A DNA stretch of 64,000 nt from Streptomyces sp. NRRL WC-3742 (GTDB lineage: Bacteria; Actinomycetota; Actinomycetes; Streptomycetales; Streptomycetaceae). Below, in pieces: positions 34,691 to 43,824 of this stretch. Positions within the stretch are counted from its first letter, which is position 1. Each line of letters opens with the position of its first letter. The notes below the pieces were generated by a model. The model saw nothing but the letters and a program-made list of their open reading frames with translations, was not told the DNA's origin and searched no databases. Position numbers and translations under genes: made by a program. The stretch covers positions 1-64,000 of the forward strand of contig NZ_JOCF01000050.1 of NCBI RefSeq assembly GCF_000720635.1. The letters are read 5' to 3'.

Positions 34691-36493
34691 ATGCGTACCA
34701 GAACCACCCACAGGCGATGGCTCCGCGCGGGAGCAGCCATCGGCTCCGCCGGTGTGGCCGCCCTGACCACCCTGACCGCGGCCGCTCCGCAGGCCCTGGC
34801 CGCCGGCGCACCGGCGACCGCCACGCCGATCCAGCACGTGGTGGTGATCTTCCAGGAGAACGTCTCCTTCGACCACTACTTCGGCACCTACCCGAACGCG
34901 GCCAACACGGCTGACGACAAGGTGAAGTTCACCGCCAAGCCGGGCACCCCGCAGGTGGACGGCCTGACTCCCGACCTGCTGCAGCACAACCCGAACAAGG
35001 CCAACCCCAAGCGGCTCGGCCCGGCCCAGGCGGTCACCTGCGACCAGGGCCACGAGTACAAGGACGAGCAACTCGCCTTCGACGGCGGCAAGATGGACCA
35101 GTTCATCGAGCACACGGACCGCGAGAACTGCACCAAGCCGATGTACAGCGAACCCGGCCTGGTGATGGACTACTACGACGGCAACACCGTCACCGCCCTG
35201 TGGAACTACGCCCAGCGCTTCGCGATGAGCGACAACTCCTTCGGCACCACCTTCGGCCCCTCCACCCCGGGCGCGCTCAACCTGATATCCGGCCAGACCC
35301 ACGGCGGCTACGCGGTCGACCCCAAGACCGGCAAGAAGACCACCGACCCCAAGGTCGTCTCCTCCGCCGACGCCAACGGCATCGGTACGGTCATCGAGGA
35401 CCCGGACCCGGCCTTCGACGACTGCGCCAACACCTCGAACCACGCGGCGATGACAGGCAGGAACATCGGCGACCTGCTGACCGAGAAGAAGGTCAGCTGG
35501 GGCTGGTTCCAGGGCGGGTTCCGGCCCACCACGGCCGCCACGGACACGACCCCGGCGGTCTGCGCCACCGCGCACGCCAACGTCGTCGGCGCCTCGCGCA
35601 GCGACTACAACGCGCACCACGAGCCTTTCGAGTACTACCGGTCGACGGCCAACCCGCACCACCTGGCGCCCAAGTCGGTGGACGAGATCGGCCACGACGG
35701 CCAGGCCAACCACCAGTACGACCTGGGTGACTTCGATGCCGCGCTGAACAACGGCACGCTGCCAGCCGTCAGCTACCTGAAGGCCGCCAACTACCAGGAC
35801 GGCCACGCAGGCTACTCCGACCCGCTGGACGAGCAGAAGTTCGTCGTCGACACCGTCAACAAGCTGCAGCAGTCCAAGGACTGGGCCTCCACCGCCGTCG
35901 TCATCGCCTACGACGACTCGGACGGCTGGTACGACCACAAGTTCGCCGCCCCGGTCAACGGTTCCCAGGACGCCGCCAACGACGTGCTGAACGGCGCCGG
36001 GCAGTGCGGCAACAACGCGGCCTGGGGCGGCTACGCGGACCGCTGCGGCTACGGCCCGCGCTTGCCGCTGCTGGTCCTGTCTCCCTACGCCAAGTCCAAC
36101 TTCGTGGACCACACCCTGACCGACCAGTCCTCGATCCTGCGCTTCGTAGAGGACAACTGGAAGACGGGTCGGATCGGTGACGCCTCATTCGACGAGCACG
36201 CCGGCTCCATCGAGTCCATGTTCGACTTCAAGAGCCCGCTGAGCGCCACGCTGCTCCTCGACCCGGCCACCGGCCAGGCCACCCAGGCTGCAGCCACCAG
36301 CACCCCCACGGCGGCCGGTGCTTCGGCCACCGCGTCGGCCAGTGCCAGCGCCTCCACCCAGCCGGGCGCCGGCGCCGCGCTGGCCTCCACAGGTAGCAAC
36401 ACGGTTCCGGTCGCGGTGGGCGCGGCCGTGCTGTGCGCCGTCGGCGCCGGGGTCGTCCACACCGTGCGCCGCAAGGGCCGTCGCCGAGCCTGA
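34691..36493 (+). CDS. Secreted phosphoesterase (phospholipase C/acid phosphatase type) with LAXTG anchor
   Basis: A 600-residue exported enzyme of the PF04185 phosphoesterase family (bacterial phospholipase C and AcpA-type acid phosphatases). The signal peptide covers residues 1-38. The mature part opens with IQHVVVIFQENVSFDHYFGT, and later active-site segments are AMSDNSFGTTFGPSTPG and VIAYDDSDGWYDHKF. After a Ala/Thr/Ser-rich spacer comes LASTG (564-568), a hydrophobic helix and RRKGRRR. This matches the LAXTG signal of actinobacterial class E sortases, so the enzyme is probably wall-linked. The frame opens at 34364, but ATG 34691 has GAGGAG before it and starts the signal peptide. No sortase gene is in the window. 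A terminator follows. Confidence 0.86.
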   Translation: MRTRTTHRRWLRAGAAIGSAGVAALTTLTAAAPQALAAGAPATATPIQHVVVIFQENVSFDHYFGTYPNAANTADDKVKFTAKPGTPQVDGLTPDLLQHNPNKANPKRLGPAQAVTCDQGHEYKDEQLAFDGGKMDQFIEHTDRENCTKPMYSEPGLVMDYYDGNTVTALWNYAQRFAMSDNSFGTTFGPSTPGALNLISGQTHGGYAVDPKTGKKTTDPKVVSSADANGIGTVIEDPDPAFDDCANTSNHAAMTGRNIGDLLTEKKVSWGWFQGGFRPTTAATDTTPAVCATAHANVVGASRSDYNAHHEPFEYYRSTANPHHLAPKSVDEIGHDGQANHQYDLGDFDAALNNGTLPAVSYLKAANYQDGHAGYSDPLDEQKFVVDTVNKLQQSKDWASTAVVIAYDDSDGWYDHKFAAPVNGSQDAANDVLNGAGQCGNNAAWGGYADRCGYGPRLPLLVLSPYAKSNFVDHTLTDQSSILRFVEDNWKTGRIGDASFDEHAGSIESMFDFKSPLSATLLLDPATGQATQAAATSTPTAAGASATASASASASTQPGAGAALASTGSNTVPVAVGAAVLCAVGAGVVHTVRRKGRRRA

Positions 36494-36556
36494 GCGGCAC
36501 TGACCCCAGCCTGCCCCGGCGGGGACGCTGATCCTGACGGCGTCCCACCACCTGTG

Positions 36557-36593
36557 CGAAACGGCCGTGCCCGGCAAGGGTACGGCCGTTTCG
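36557..36593 (+). terminator. Terminator of the phosphoesterase gene
   Basis: A perfect 12-base stem (CGAAACGGCCGT at 36557-36568, complement at 36582-36593) with a 13-base loop that can pair further, 63 bases after the stop. Confidence 0.75.
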
Positions 36594-36611
36594 ACATGGT
36601 CGGCGGTGCCG

Positions 36612-36734
36612 CGTGACGGGGACGACCGAGGACACGGTGCCCGCCGGCTCCTCGGTGACGGCCGTCAGGTCCCGCACCCCCGCGGCCTCGGGCGCCCCCA
36701 GCTCGGTGAAGATCCGCATTGACCGCGTCAGGTG
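36612..36734 (-). pseudogene. Possible TPR/BTAD regulator C-terminal remnant
   Basis: On the minus strand LTRSMRIFTELGAPEAAGVR resembles the final TPR helix of actinobacterial TPR/BTAD proteins (commonly ending IFTELG-PEA). No upstream part of such a gene is present. The rest of the 432-base gap 36494-36925 holds the terminator and nothing else I can name. Confidence 0.25.
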
Positions 36735-36925
36735 TGCGGGGGCCGCCTCCGGTTACTGACAACAGCTCTTCGGGGTGGTGGAGCCCGGACACCCTCGCGC
36801 TGTCTCCGCAGCTATCCCTTGGATCAATCATCCAGGCGAGCGGCAACGTGCCGGAGCCCCTGGACCGCGCTGCCCGTCATCGGCCGCGTCGCGTCCAGGG
36901 GCTCCCACGCTTTGCGCGGCGCCGT

Positions 36926-37582
36926 TCACCCCTTGCGCAGCGCGAGGAAGCGGCGGCCGTGCGAGGTCCAGCGCTCCGCCTCGACGAGGCCCGCGGTGCG
37001 GGCCCGTCGCAGGGTGGCGGCCGTGCCGAGACGGGCCCAGGGGAACGGCGGGCCGAGGCGGCCGTCCGGGCCTTCCACCCGGACGACGGCGCGTTCGTCC
37101 ACCTCCTCCGGCTCCACCTCCACCAGCAACAGCCCGTTCGGTGCGATGAGTTCGGCGCCTCGGAGGAGGAGGGCGTCGGGGTCGCCGCCGATGCCGAGGT
37201 TGCCGTCGGCGAGCAGCGCGGCGCCCCAGCGGCCCTCGGCGGGCAGGCGGTCGAAGACCGATCGGCACAGCGCCGGACCGCCGAGGTGCCGGGTCCGCGC
37301 CACGGCGGCGCCGGTGATGTCGACACCGAGCGCCGGGACGCCGAGGGCCAGCAGGGCGGCGACCAGGCGGCCCGGCCCGCAGCCGAGGTCCACCACCGGC
37401 GCGTTGAGCCGCAGGCAGCGCCGCAGCAGGCTGTGGTCGCTCGCGGCGGCGGGCGCGCACCAGCGTTCGACGTCGAGGGGGATGCGAGCCCCGTCCTCCC
37501 GGCGCAGCCACAGCGGGCCGTGCCCGGCGCGGACGGCCTCGGCGAACGGATCGTCCACCCACGCGGTGGCCGGGGCGGTCAT
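36926..37582 (-). CDS. SAM-dependent methyltransferase
   Basis: A 218-residue class I methyltransferase. The SAM-binding loop is PVVDLGCGPGRLVAALLALG, the acidic strand is ALGVDIT, and the post-motif LLADGNLGIGGDPDALL is characteristic of a small actinobacterial subgroup. Its start overlaps the end of the glycosyltransferase gene (4 bases), so it is co-translated. The partner genes suggest it modifies a sugar, polyprenol or glycolipid, but no substrate can be read from the sequence. Confidence 0.82.
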   Translation of the reverse strand: MTAPATAWVDDPFAEAVRAGHGPLWLRREDGARIPLDVERWCAPAAASDHSLLRRCLRLNAPVVDLGCGPGRLVAALLALGVPALGVDITGAAVARTRHLGGPALCRSVFDRLPAEGRWGAALLADGNLGIGGDPDALLLRGAELIAPNGLLLVEVEPEEVDERAVVRVEGPDGRLGPPFPWARLGTAATLRRARTAGLVEAERWTSHGRRFLALRKG

Positions 37583-38916
37583 CCGGCCGCCTCCGGTGCG
37601 GTGTCGATCGAGCGCAGGTGCGCGGCGAACGTGGTCCGCGGCGCCTGGGCGGCGACCCGGCGCGCGTCGAGGATGGTGTCCACGTCGGTGGCCAGGTCGA
37701 GGTGGTGGACCGTCAGTCCGGCGGCGGCGAGGCGGTCGAGCAGGGCACGCCCGGTGCCGGGCGTGGACATCGGTACGCCCAGCAGGAGCCGCCGGGCGAG
37801 CCGTTCGGTGGGGTTGGCCAGCCCGAGGGCCCAGAACCCGCCGTCCGCCGCGGGCCCGTACCAGGCGTCCACGCCCGGGCGGCGGGCGGCCGACAGCGGC
37901 TCGGCCAGGGCGGCCGCGTCCACCTGCGGGGTGTCCATGCCGACCAGCAGGGCGGGTGCCCGCGGGGCCACCCGGGCGGCGTGCACGAAGGCGGCGGCCA
38001 GGCGGTCGTCGAGCCCGCCCGCGCACTGCGGCACCACCTCCCAGCCGGGTGGCAGCCACCGTCCCGGTTCGCCGTCCAGCACCAGCAGCCGCCGCCCGGC
38101 GGGCACCCGGCTCAGGGCGGCGAGGGTGTCCTCGAGCGCGGCCGCCGCCAGTGTCGCCGCCTGTTCGGGGGTGCAGGGAGGGGTGAGGCGGGTCTTCACC
38201 CGCCCGGGCACCGGGGACTTCGCGATGACCAGCAGGGTGGGCGGCGGCGCGGCCAGGACGGCCCGCATGTCCCGTACGGCCTGCCGGGTGCCGCGCAGCG
38301 TCCCCGTCACCTTGGAGCGCCCGGTGCGAGGGAGGTAGTCGACGGAGGTCTCGGCGATCCGCATCCCGGCCGCCGAGGCGGCGAGCACCATCTCCAGGGG
38401 ATAGCCGGAGCGGCGGTCTCCCAGCCCGAGCGCGAGCAGCCGCTCGCGGCGCGCGGCGCGCATCGGCCCCAGGTCGTGCAGCGGCGCGCCGGTACGGGCG
38501 CGCAGGCGGCGGGCCAGCAGGGCGTTGGCGAGCCGGGCGTGGGCCGGCCACGCGCCGGCCCCCGCGGGGCGGCGCCGGCCGAGCACGAGGTCCGCCGCGC
38601 CCGCCGCGACCGGTTCGGCGACCCGCGGCAGTTGGGCCGGGTCGAGCGAGCCGTCGCAGTCCATGAAGCAGACCAGCTCGGCGGTCGCGGCGAGGAGTCC
38701 GGCGTGGCAGGCGGCACCGAAACCGCGCCGGCTCTCCTCGACGACGGTGGCGCCCAGGGAGCGGGCCAGTTCCGCGGAGCCGTCCCGCGAACCGTTGTCC
38801 ACGACGATCGCCCGCCAACCGGCGGGGACGCGTCCGAGCACCCAGGGGAGGGCCTCGGCCTCATCGAGGCAGGGCAGAACGACATCAGCGACGAAGGGTG
38901 GGATCACGTCGGTCAC
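37579..38916 (-). CDS. Glycosyltransferase (GT2) fused to DUF2064 sugar-transferase domain
   Basis: A 445-residue two-domain enzyme. Residues 1-215 are a GT2 fold with VVLPCLDEAEALPWVLG, VVDNGSRDGSAELA and the metal-binding MDCDGSLDP. Residues 225-430 are a DUF2064/TIGR04282-type nucleotidyl- or glycosyl-transferase-like domain (VIAKSPVPGRVKTRLTPP, LVGMDTPQVD, WYGPAADGGFWALGL). The two domains are often separate neighbouring genes; here they are fused. It is the first gene of a pair with the methyltransferase and divergent from the two-component system. It probably loads a sugar onto polyprenol phosphate for envelope assembly. Confidence 0.82.
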   Translation of the reverse strand: MTDVIPPFVADVVLPCLDEAEALPWVLGRVPAGWRAIVVDNGSRDGSAELARSLGATVVEESRRGFGAACHAGLLAATAELVCFMDCDGSLDPAQLPRVAEPVAAGAADLVLGRRRPAGAGAWPAHARLANALLARRLRARTGAPLHDLGPMRAARRERLLALGLGDRRSGYPLEMVLAASAAGMRIAETSVDYLPRTGRSKVTGTLRGTRQAVRDMRAVLAAPPPTLLVIAKSPVPGRVKTRLTPPCTPEQAATLAAAALEDTLAALSRVPAGRRLLVLDGEPGRWLPPGWEVVPQCAGGLDDRLAAAFVHAARVAPRAPALLVGMDTPQVDAAALAEPLSAARRPGVDAWYGPAADGGFWALGLANPTERLARRLLLGVPMSTPGTGRALLDRLAAAGLTVHHLDLATDVDTILDARRVAAQAPRTTFAAHLRSIDTAPEAAG

Positions 38917-39068
38917 GCTAACCGCGGCCGGGCCGGTGGCAGCCGAACCGCGCCCTTACGGAAGTGCGACGTCCGGGCACCGGTGGCCCGTTCGGGGGAT
39001 CTTACGGAACCAGGACGTCGGACCCGGCGTGGCGCCCGGTGCCCGCCGGGGCTCGTATCCTCGGCGGG

Positions 39069-39875
39069 GTGAACGAGAGCCCCGCCACTCCAGGACCGCC
39101 GTGCCCCGGCCGCATTCTGGTGATCGACGACGATCCGACGGTCGCCGAGGTCGTCGCCGGCTACCTCACCAGGGCGGGCCACCGGGTGGACCGCGCCGCC
39201 GACGGCGACGGGGGCCTTGCCCTGGCCCGGGCCCATCGCCCGGACCTGCTGGTCCTGGACCTCATGCTCCCCGGCATCGACGGCCTGGAGATCCTGCGCA
39301 GGTTGCGCGCCTCCGAGGACGGGGCCGGGCTGCCGGTCGTCATGCTCACGGCCAAGGGTGACGAGGCCGACCGCATCCTCGGCCTGGAACTGGGTGCGGA
39401 CGACTACGTCACCAAGCCCTTCAGCCCGCGCGAACTCGTCCTGCGGGTCCAGTCCGTACTGCGCCGCTCCCGGGCCGCCGCTCCCGCGTCCGCCGCCGGC
39501 GGCCCGGTGGTCTCCGGAGACATCGCGCTCGACCCGCAGGCCCGCCGTGCCTACCGCCGTGGGCGTGAACTGCTGCTCACCCTGCGGGAGTTCGACCTCC
39601 TGGCGTTCCTCCTCCGGTACCCGCGGACGGTGTTCTCCCGCCGGGAGCTGATGGAACGCGTGTGGGGCTGGGACTTCGGGGACCTGTCCACCGTCACCGT
39701 CCATGTCCGCCGACTGCGCGAGAAGATCGAGGACGACCCGGCCGCGCCGGTCCTGATCACCACCGTCTGGGGTGTCGGATACCGCTACGACCCGGCCACC
39801 GGGCAGGAGAGCGGCTCGGAGACCGGGCAGCAGAGCGGCCCGGCAGCGGAGCGGGAAGGCGGCGGCGCGGCATGA
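39069..39875 (+). CDS. OmpR/PhoB-type response regulator
   Basis: A 268-residue response regulator. The receiver domain has RILVIDDDPTVAEVV (acidic pocket), LLVLDLMLPGIDG (phospho-Asp) and DDYVTKPFSPREL (Lys switch). The C-terminal winged helix is typical of OmpR (SRRELMERVWGWDFGDLSTV, VHVRRLREKIE). The frame opens at 38964, but GTG 39069 gives a family-like N-terminus; its ribosome site is weak. The ATG of the kinase gene overlaps its stop. Neighbouring envelope glycosylation genes are plausible targets, by position only. Confidence 0.88.
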   Translation: MNESPATPGPPCPGRILVIDDDPTVAEVVAGYLTRAGHRVDRAADGDGGLALARAHRPDLLVLDLMLPGIDGLEILRRLRASEDGAGLPVVMLTAKGDEADRILGLELGADDYVTKPFSPRELVLRVQSVLRRSRAAAPASAAGGPVVSGDIALDPQARRAYRRGRELLLTLREFDLLAFLLRYPRTVFSRRELMERVWGWDFGDLSTVTVHVRRLREKIEDDPAAPVLITTVWGVGYRYDPATGQESGSETGQQSGPAAEREGGGAA

Positions 39876-41029
39876 AGGACCTGCTGCTGATCGCCCTGTT
39901 CGCCGCGCTGGGCGCCGGCGGGGCCGGCCTGCTCGGCTGGGCGGCCGTCCGGCTGCTGCGCCGGCGCTCGCTCGCGCTGACGCTGTTCTGCGTCGCCGCC
40001 GTCACCGTGCTGGCGGTCACCTCCGGCACCTTCGCCGTCGCCCAGGCGATGTTCCTGTCCCGGCACGACCTCGGGGTGGTGATAACGGTGCTGGCGATGG
40101 CCTCGGTGGTGTCACTGGCGACCGCCGCGCTGCTCGGCCGCCAGGTCGTGGCCGGGGGCAGGGCGCTGACCGCGGCCGCCCGGACGGTGGGCAGCGACAC
40201 GGGGTTCACCGCCCCGGCGGCCCCGCTGGGCCTGGAGCTGGCCCAGCTCAGCGAGGAACTCGCCGCCACCAGCGCCCGCCTGGCCGAGTCCAGGGCCCGC
40301 GCGCAGGCCCTGGACGCCTCCCGCCGGGAGCTGATCGCCTGGATCTCGCACGACCTGCGCACCCCGCTGGGCGGGCTGCGCGCCATGGCCGAGGCGCTGG
40401 AGGACGGCATCGCGGAGCATCCACAGCGGTACCTCCAGCGGATGCGGACCGAGGTCGAGCGGCTGACCGGGATGGTGGACGATCTCTTCGAGCTCTCGCG
40501 CATCCAGGCGGGGGCACTGGCCCTGTCGCTGTCCCGGGTGTCCGTCTACGACCTCGTCGACGACGCGCTGGCCGGGGCCCACCCCCTGGCCCGCAAGCGC
40601 GGCGTCCGGCTGGAGGGCCGACAGGTCGCCGCCGAGCCCGTCGAGGTGGACAGCGGCGAGATCACCCGGGTGCTCGGCAACCTCCTCGTCAACGCGATCC
40701 GTTCGACCCCCGAGGACGGCGTGGTCGCGGTCTCCGCCCGCCGGGAGGCCGACGAGGTGGTGCTCTCGGTCACCGACGGCTGCGGCGGCATCCCGGAGCA
40801 GGACCTGCCCCGGGTGTTCGAAACGGGGTGGCGCGGCAGCGCCGCCCGCACGCCCCGGCCGGCCGACCAGGGGGATGCGGGCCGGCCGGGCGAGGGCGGT
40901 GGCAGCGGAGCCGGGCTCGGGCTCGCCATCGTCCGCGGCATCGTCGAGGCGCACGCCGGGCACGCCCGGGTCCGCAACGTCGCCGGGGGCTGCTGCTTCG
41001 AGATCGTCCTCCCCGCCGCGCGGAGCTGA
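39872..41029 (+). CDS. Sensor histidine kinase
   Basis: A 385-residue kinase with two N-terminal membrane helices and little periplasmic sequence between them. A HAMP-like linker follows, then a dimerisation helix with the phospho-His in LIAWISHDLRTPLGGLRAMA. The HATPase domain has the N box NLLVNAIRSTP, VTDGCGGIPEQDLPRVFE and the G2 box GSGAGLGLAIVRGIVEAHAG. With no large sensor domain it may sense membrane state. ATG 39872 overlaps the regulator stop, giving a coupled pair. Confidence 0.88.
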   Translation: MKDLLLIALFAALGAGGAGLLGWAAVRLLRRRSLALTLFCVAAVTVLAVTSGTFAVAQAMFLSRHDLGVVITVLAMASVVSLATAALLGRQVVAGGRALTAAARTVGSDTGFTAPAAPLGLELAQLSEELAATSARLAESRARAQALDASRRELIAWISHDLRTPLGGLRAMAEALEDGIAEHPQRYLQRMRTEVERLTGMVDDLFELSRIQAGALALSLSRVSVYDLVDDALAGAHPLARKRGVRLEGRQVAAEPVEVDSGEITRVLGNLLVNAIRSTPEDGVVAVSARREADEVVLSVTDGCGGIPEQDLPRVFETGWRGSAARTPRPADQGDAGRPGEGGGSGAGLGLAIVRGIVEAHAGHARVRNVAGGCCFEIVLPAARS

Positions 41030-41107
41030 GGTCACGCGCGCAGGGGCGCCGCGGTGTCGTCGCCACGGTCGCACAGCGGCCTGAGATCACGCGCGCAGGG
41101 GTGCCGC
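41026..41107. repeat. 27-bp near-identical direct repeats
   Basis: Copies at 41026-41052 and 41081-41107 differ at two of 27 positions. The first includes the kinase stop codon and the second the stop region of the epimerase gene, so a short duplication seems to have copied one gene end next to the other. Confidence 0.8.
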
Positions 41108-42142
41108 CGCGAACTCCGTCATTCCCTCGGTGAAGGGGATCCGGGCGCGCCAGTCGAGCTCCTCGCGCAGACGGGAGGAGTCCGCGGTGACGTGCCGGAC
41201 GTCGCCGAGCCGGTACTCGCCGGTCACCACCGGGGCCGGACCGCCGTGAGCGGTGGCCAGCGCCCGGGCCATCTCCCCGATCGTGTGCACCTCGCCGCTG
41301 CCCACGTTGTAGGCCCGGGCGCCGCCCGGCGGCCGATCGCCGACCGCCTCGAGCGCGGCCAGGTTGGCGGTGGCGACGTCCTCGACGTGGACGAAGTCCC
41401 GGCGCTGGCCGCCGTCCTCGAACACCCGGGGCGCCCTGCCCCGGGCCAGGGCGGAGCGGAACAGCGAGGCCACCCCGGCGTACGGCGTGTCGCGCGGCAT
41501 CCCCGGGCCGTAGACGTTGTGGTAGCGCAGCGTCAGCACTCGGCCGCCGCAGGCCCGGGCCCAGGCGCCCGCCAGGTGCTCCTGGGCCAGTTTGGTGGCC
41601 GCGTACACGTTGCGCGGATCGGTGGGCGCGTCCTCCGTCACCAGGCCGGGGTGCAGCTCGGCGCCGCACCTCGGGCAGGGCGGCTCGAACCGGCCGGCGT
41701 CCAACGCGTCCGGGCGGCGCGGACCGGGCGAGACGTCCCCGTGCGCGGGGCACCGGTAGCGGCCCTCGCCGTAGACCACCATCGACCCGGCGAGTACGAG
41801 CTTCCGCACCCCGTATCGCGCCATCTCGGCGAGCAGGACGGCGGTGCCCAGGTCGTTGCAGCCCGCGTAGGCGGGCGCGTCGTCCAGATCCAGCCCCAGG
41901 CCCACCATCGCGGCCTGGTGGCAGACCGCGTCCACCCCGGCCAGCGCCTGCCCGACGGCGACCGCGTCCCGCACGTCACCGTGCCGCGCTTCCACGCCGT
42001 CCGGCAGCACGGGCATCTCCCCGGAGGGGTGAACGGCGGGCAGCAGCGCGTCCAGCACCCGGACCTCGTGTCCTGCCGCCGCCAGGGCCTGTACGACCGC
42101 GGAACCGATGAACCCGGCACCGCCGGTGACCAGAATCCTCAT
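41087..42142 (-). CDS. NAD-dependent nucleotide-sugar epimerase/dehydratase
   Basis: A 351-residue extended SDR, probably a dTDP-rhamnose 4-epimerase-like or related enzyme. It has the Rossmann loop VTGGAGFIGSAVVQ, catalytic NVYAATKLAQEH (YxxxK) and the sugar-binding segment RYHNVYGPGMPRDTPYAGVA. An insertion with CPAHGD and CPRCGAE looks like a small zinc ribbon, seen in a subset of these epimerases. It is convergent with the kinase gene and lies next to the glycosyltransferase and Mo-oxidoreductase genes, consistent with making a sugar nucleotide for envelope glycans. Confidence 0.8.
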   Translation of the reverse strand: MRILVTGGAGFIGSAVVQALAAAGHEVRVLDALLPAVHPSGEMPVLPDGVEARHGDVRDAVAVGQALAGVDAVCHQAAMVGLGLDLDDAPAYAGCNDLGTAVLLAEMARYGVRKLVLAGSMVVYGEGRYRCPAHGDVSPGPRRPDALDAGRFEPPCPRCGAELHPGLVTEDAPTDPRNVYAATKLAQEHLAGAWARACGGRVLTLRYHNVYGPGMPRDTPYAGVASLFRSALARGRAPRVFEDGGQRRDFVHVEDVATANLAALEAVGDRPPGGARAYNVGSGEVHTIGEMARALATAHGGPAPVVTGEYRLGDVRHVTADSSRLREELDWRARIPFTEGMTEFAAAPLRA

Positions 42143-42382
42143 GGCCGCAGACCCTACCGGCCGACGCCGGCACGACCCGGCCGAAAGGCGGGCGCCGCGT
42201 CACGGACGAAGCGTCAGATCCCGGGCGGGGCAAGCCCCGTACGCGATTGCCGTACGAACCGGCCGTCACACTTCCTTAAGCACCGCAATCCGCCGACGTG
42301 CGCGGCCCGCCGAGTAGCGTCCCGTACGGGCCGGTCGAAACCGCGCCCACGAGCATCCGACACGCGGACGAGGAGACGGTGG

Positions 42383-43822
42383 ATGGGCAGCAGCGGACGG
42401 CCGCCGGCCCCGGACGGGCCGCAGCGCCCGAGGCCGGACGAGGAGCACACGCCGGGGCGCCTCGAGCGCGTCCGCGTCGCCGCGGCGACGCGGGCCACCA
42501 AGGGGGCGGCCGCGGGGGCCGCTCGGGCCCGGGCCCTCGTGCGGCGGGTCGAGCAGGCTCCTCCGCCCCCGGGGCCGTTCCGTTCCGGCTTCTGGCGCAG
42601 CCCGATCCGCGGCCCCTGGCTGACCTCGGTGTTCGGCCTGGTGCTGCTCATCGGCATCCCGGTCCTCTTCGTGACCGGCGCGCTGTCCTACGCCGCCTAC
42701 AACCCCGGTCTCGGTGGACCCAACGACCAGACACCGGACAAGGGCCTGCTGGGCTTCTACCTCTTCGACTGGCCCACGCATCCCTCCTGGCTCTACCGGC
42801 TCACCCAGGGCGTGCACGTGACCCTCGGGGTGGTCCTGGTGCCGGTGGTGCTCGCGAAGCTGTGGTCGGTGATCCCGAAGCTGTTCGAGTGGCCGCCGGC
42901 CCGCAGCGTCGCCCATGTGCTGGAGCGGCTGTCGCTGCTGGCGCTGGTGGGCGGGGCCGTCTTCGAGTTCGTCACCGGGATCCTCAACATCCAGCTGTAC
43001 TACGTCTTCCCGGGCTCCTTCTACACCCTGCACTTCTACGGCGCCTGGGTGTTCATCGCGGCCTTCGTCGTCCATGTGAGCCTCAAACTCGGCCGGATGA
43101 CCCGCGCCCTGCGCTCCCGCAACCCGCTGACGGAGCTGCGCACCGGCCTCGCCGACACCCGGCCCGAGCCACCCGACCCCGGGGGCCTGGTCCCGGCCGC
43201 CCCCGCGGTGCCGAGCATCAGCCGGCGCGGCGCGCTCGCCCTGGTGGGCGGCGGCTCGCTGCTCCTCCTGGTGGTCACCGCAGGGCAGAGCATCGGCGGT
43301 CGGCTGCGGAGCACCGCCCTGCTCGCACCGCACAACCGCGCCCCGGGCAGCGGCCCGAACGGCTTCCAGATCAACAAGACCGCCGCGGCCGTCGGCGTCA
43401 CCGCCGCGCACGTCGGCCCCGACTGGCGGCTGGAGCTCCACGGCGCCGGACCGGTGATCGTCCTCACCCACGCGGAGCTCCTCGCGATGCCCCAGTTCGC
43501 CGCCGCACTGCCGATCGCCTGTGTGGAGGGATGGTCCACCTCCGACCAGCAGTGGAGCGGCCTTCGGCTGGCCGACCTCGCCGCCCTGGCGGGCCTGCCC
43601 GACGCCGGGAGCGTTCTGGTGGAGTCCGTCCAACCACCCGGCCCCAACAGCTCGGTGATCCTGCGGGGCAACCAGATCCACGACGCCCGGTCGCTGCTCG
43701 CCCTGCACGTCAACGGCGCCGAACTCTCCCTCGACCACGGCTACCCGGCCCGCGTCATCGTCCCGGCCAACCCCGGTGTGAACAACACCAAGTGGGTGCA
43801 CCGGCTCACCTTCAGGAGCTGA
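42383..43822 (+). CDS. Fused cytochrome b-molybdopterin oxidoreductase
   Basis: A 479-residue fusion. The N-terminal half (about 75-240) is a four-helix cytochrome b with candidate haem His at 145 (TQGVHVTLG), 217 (YTLHFYGAW) and 231 (AFVVHVSLKL). After another helix (ALALVGGGSLLLLVVTAGQS) comes a sulfite-oxidase-fold domain with the Mo-ligand Cys380 in LPIACVEGWSTSDQQW and the C-terminal RVIVPANPGVNNTKWVHRLT. ATG 42383 has GGAG seven bases upstream; frames further upstream are spurious. It contains in one chain what 32174-33482 encodes as two proteins in the opposite domain order. The substrate is unknown. Confidence 0.82.
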   Translation: MGSSGRPPAPDGPQRPRPDEEHTPGRLERVRVAAATRATKGAAAGAARARALVRRVEQAPPPPGPFRSGFWRSPIRGPWLTSVFGLVLLIGIPVLFVTGALSYAAYNPGLGGPNDQTPDKGLLGFYLFDWPTHPSWLYRLTQGVHVTLGVVLVPVVLAKLWSVIPKLFEWPPARSVAHVLERLSLLALVGGAVFEFVTGILNIQLYYVFPGSFYTLHFYGAWVFIAAFVVHVSLKLGRMTRALRSRNPLTELRTGLADTRPEPPDPGGLVPAAPAVPSISRRGALALVGGGSLLLLVVTAGQSIGGRLRSTALLAPHNRAPGSGPNGFQINKTAAAVGVTAAHVGPDWRLELHGAGPVIVLTHAELLAMPQFAAALPIACVEGWSTSDQQWSGLRLADLAALAGLPDAGSVLVESVQPPGPNSSVILRGNQIHDARSLLALHVNGAELSLDHGYPARVIVPANPGVNNTKWVHRLTFRS

Positions 43823-43824
43823 CC

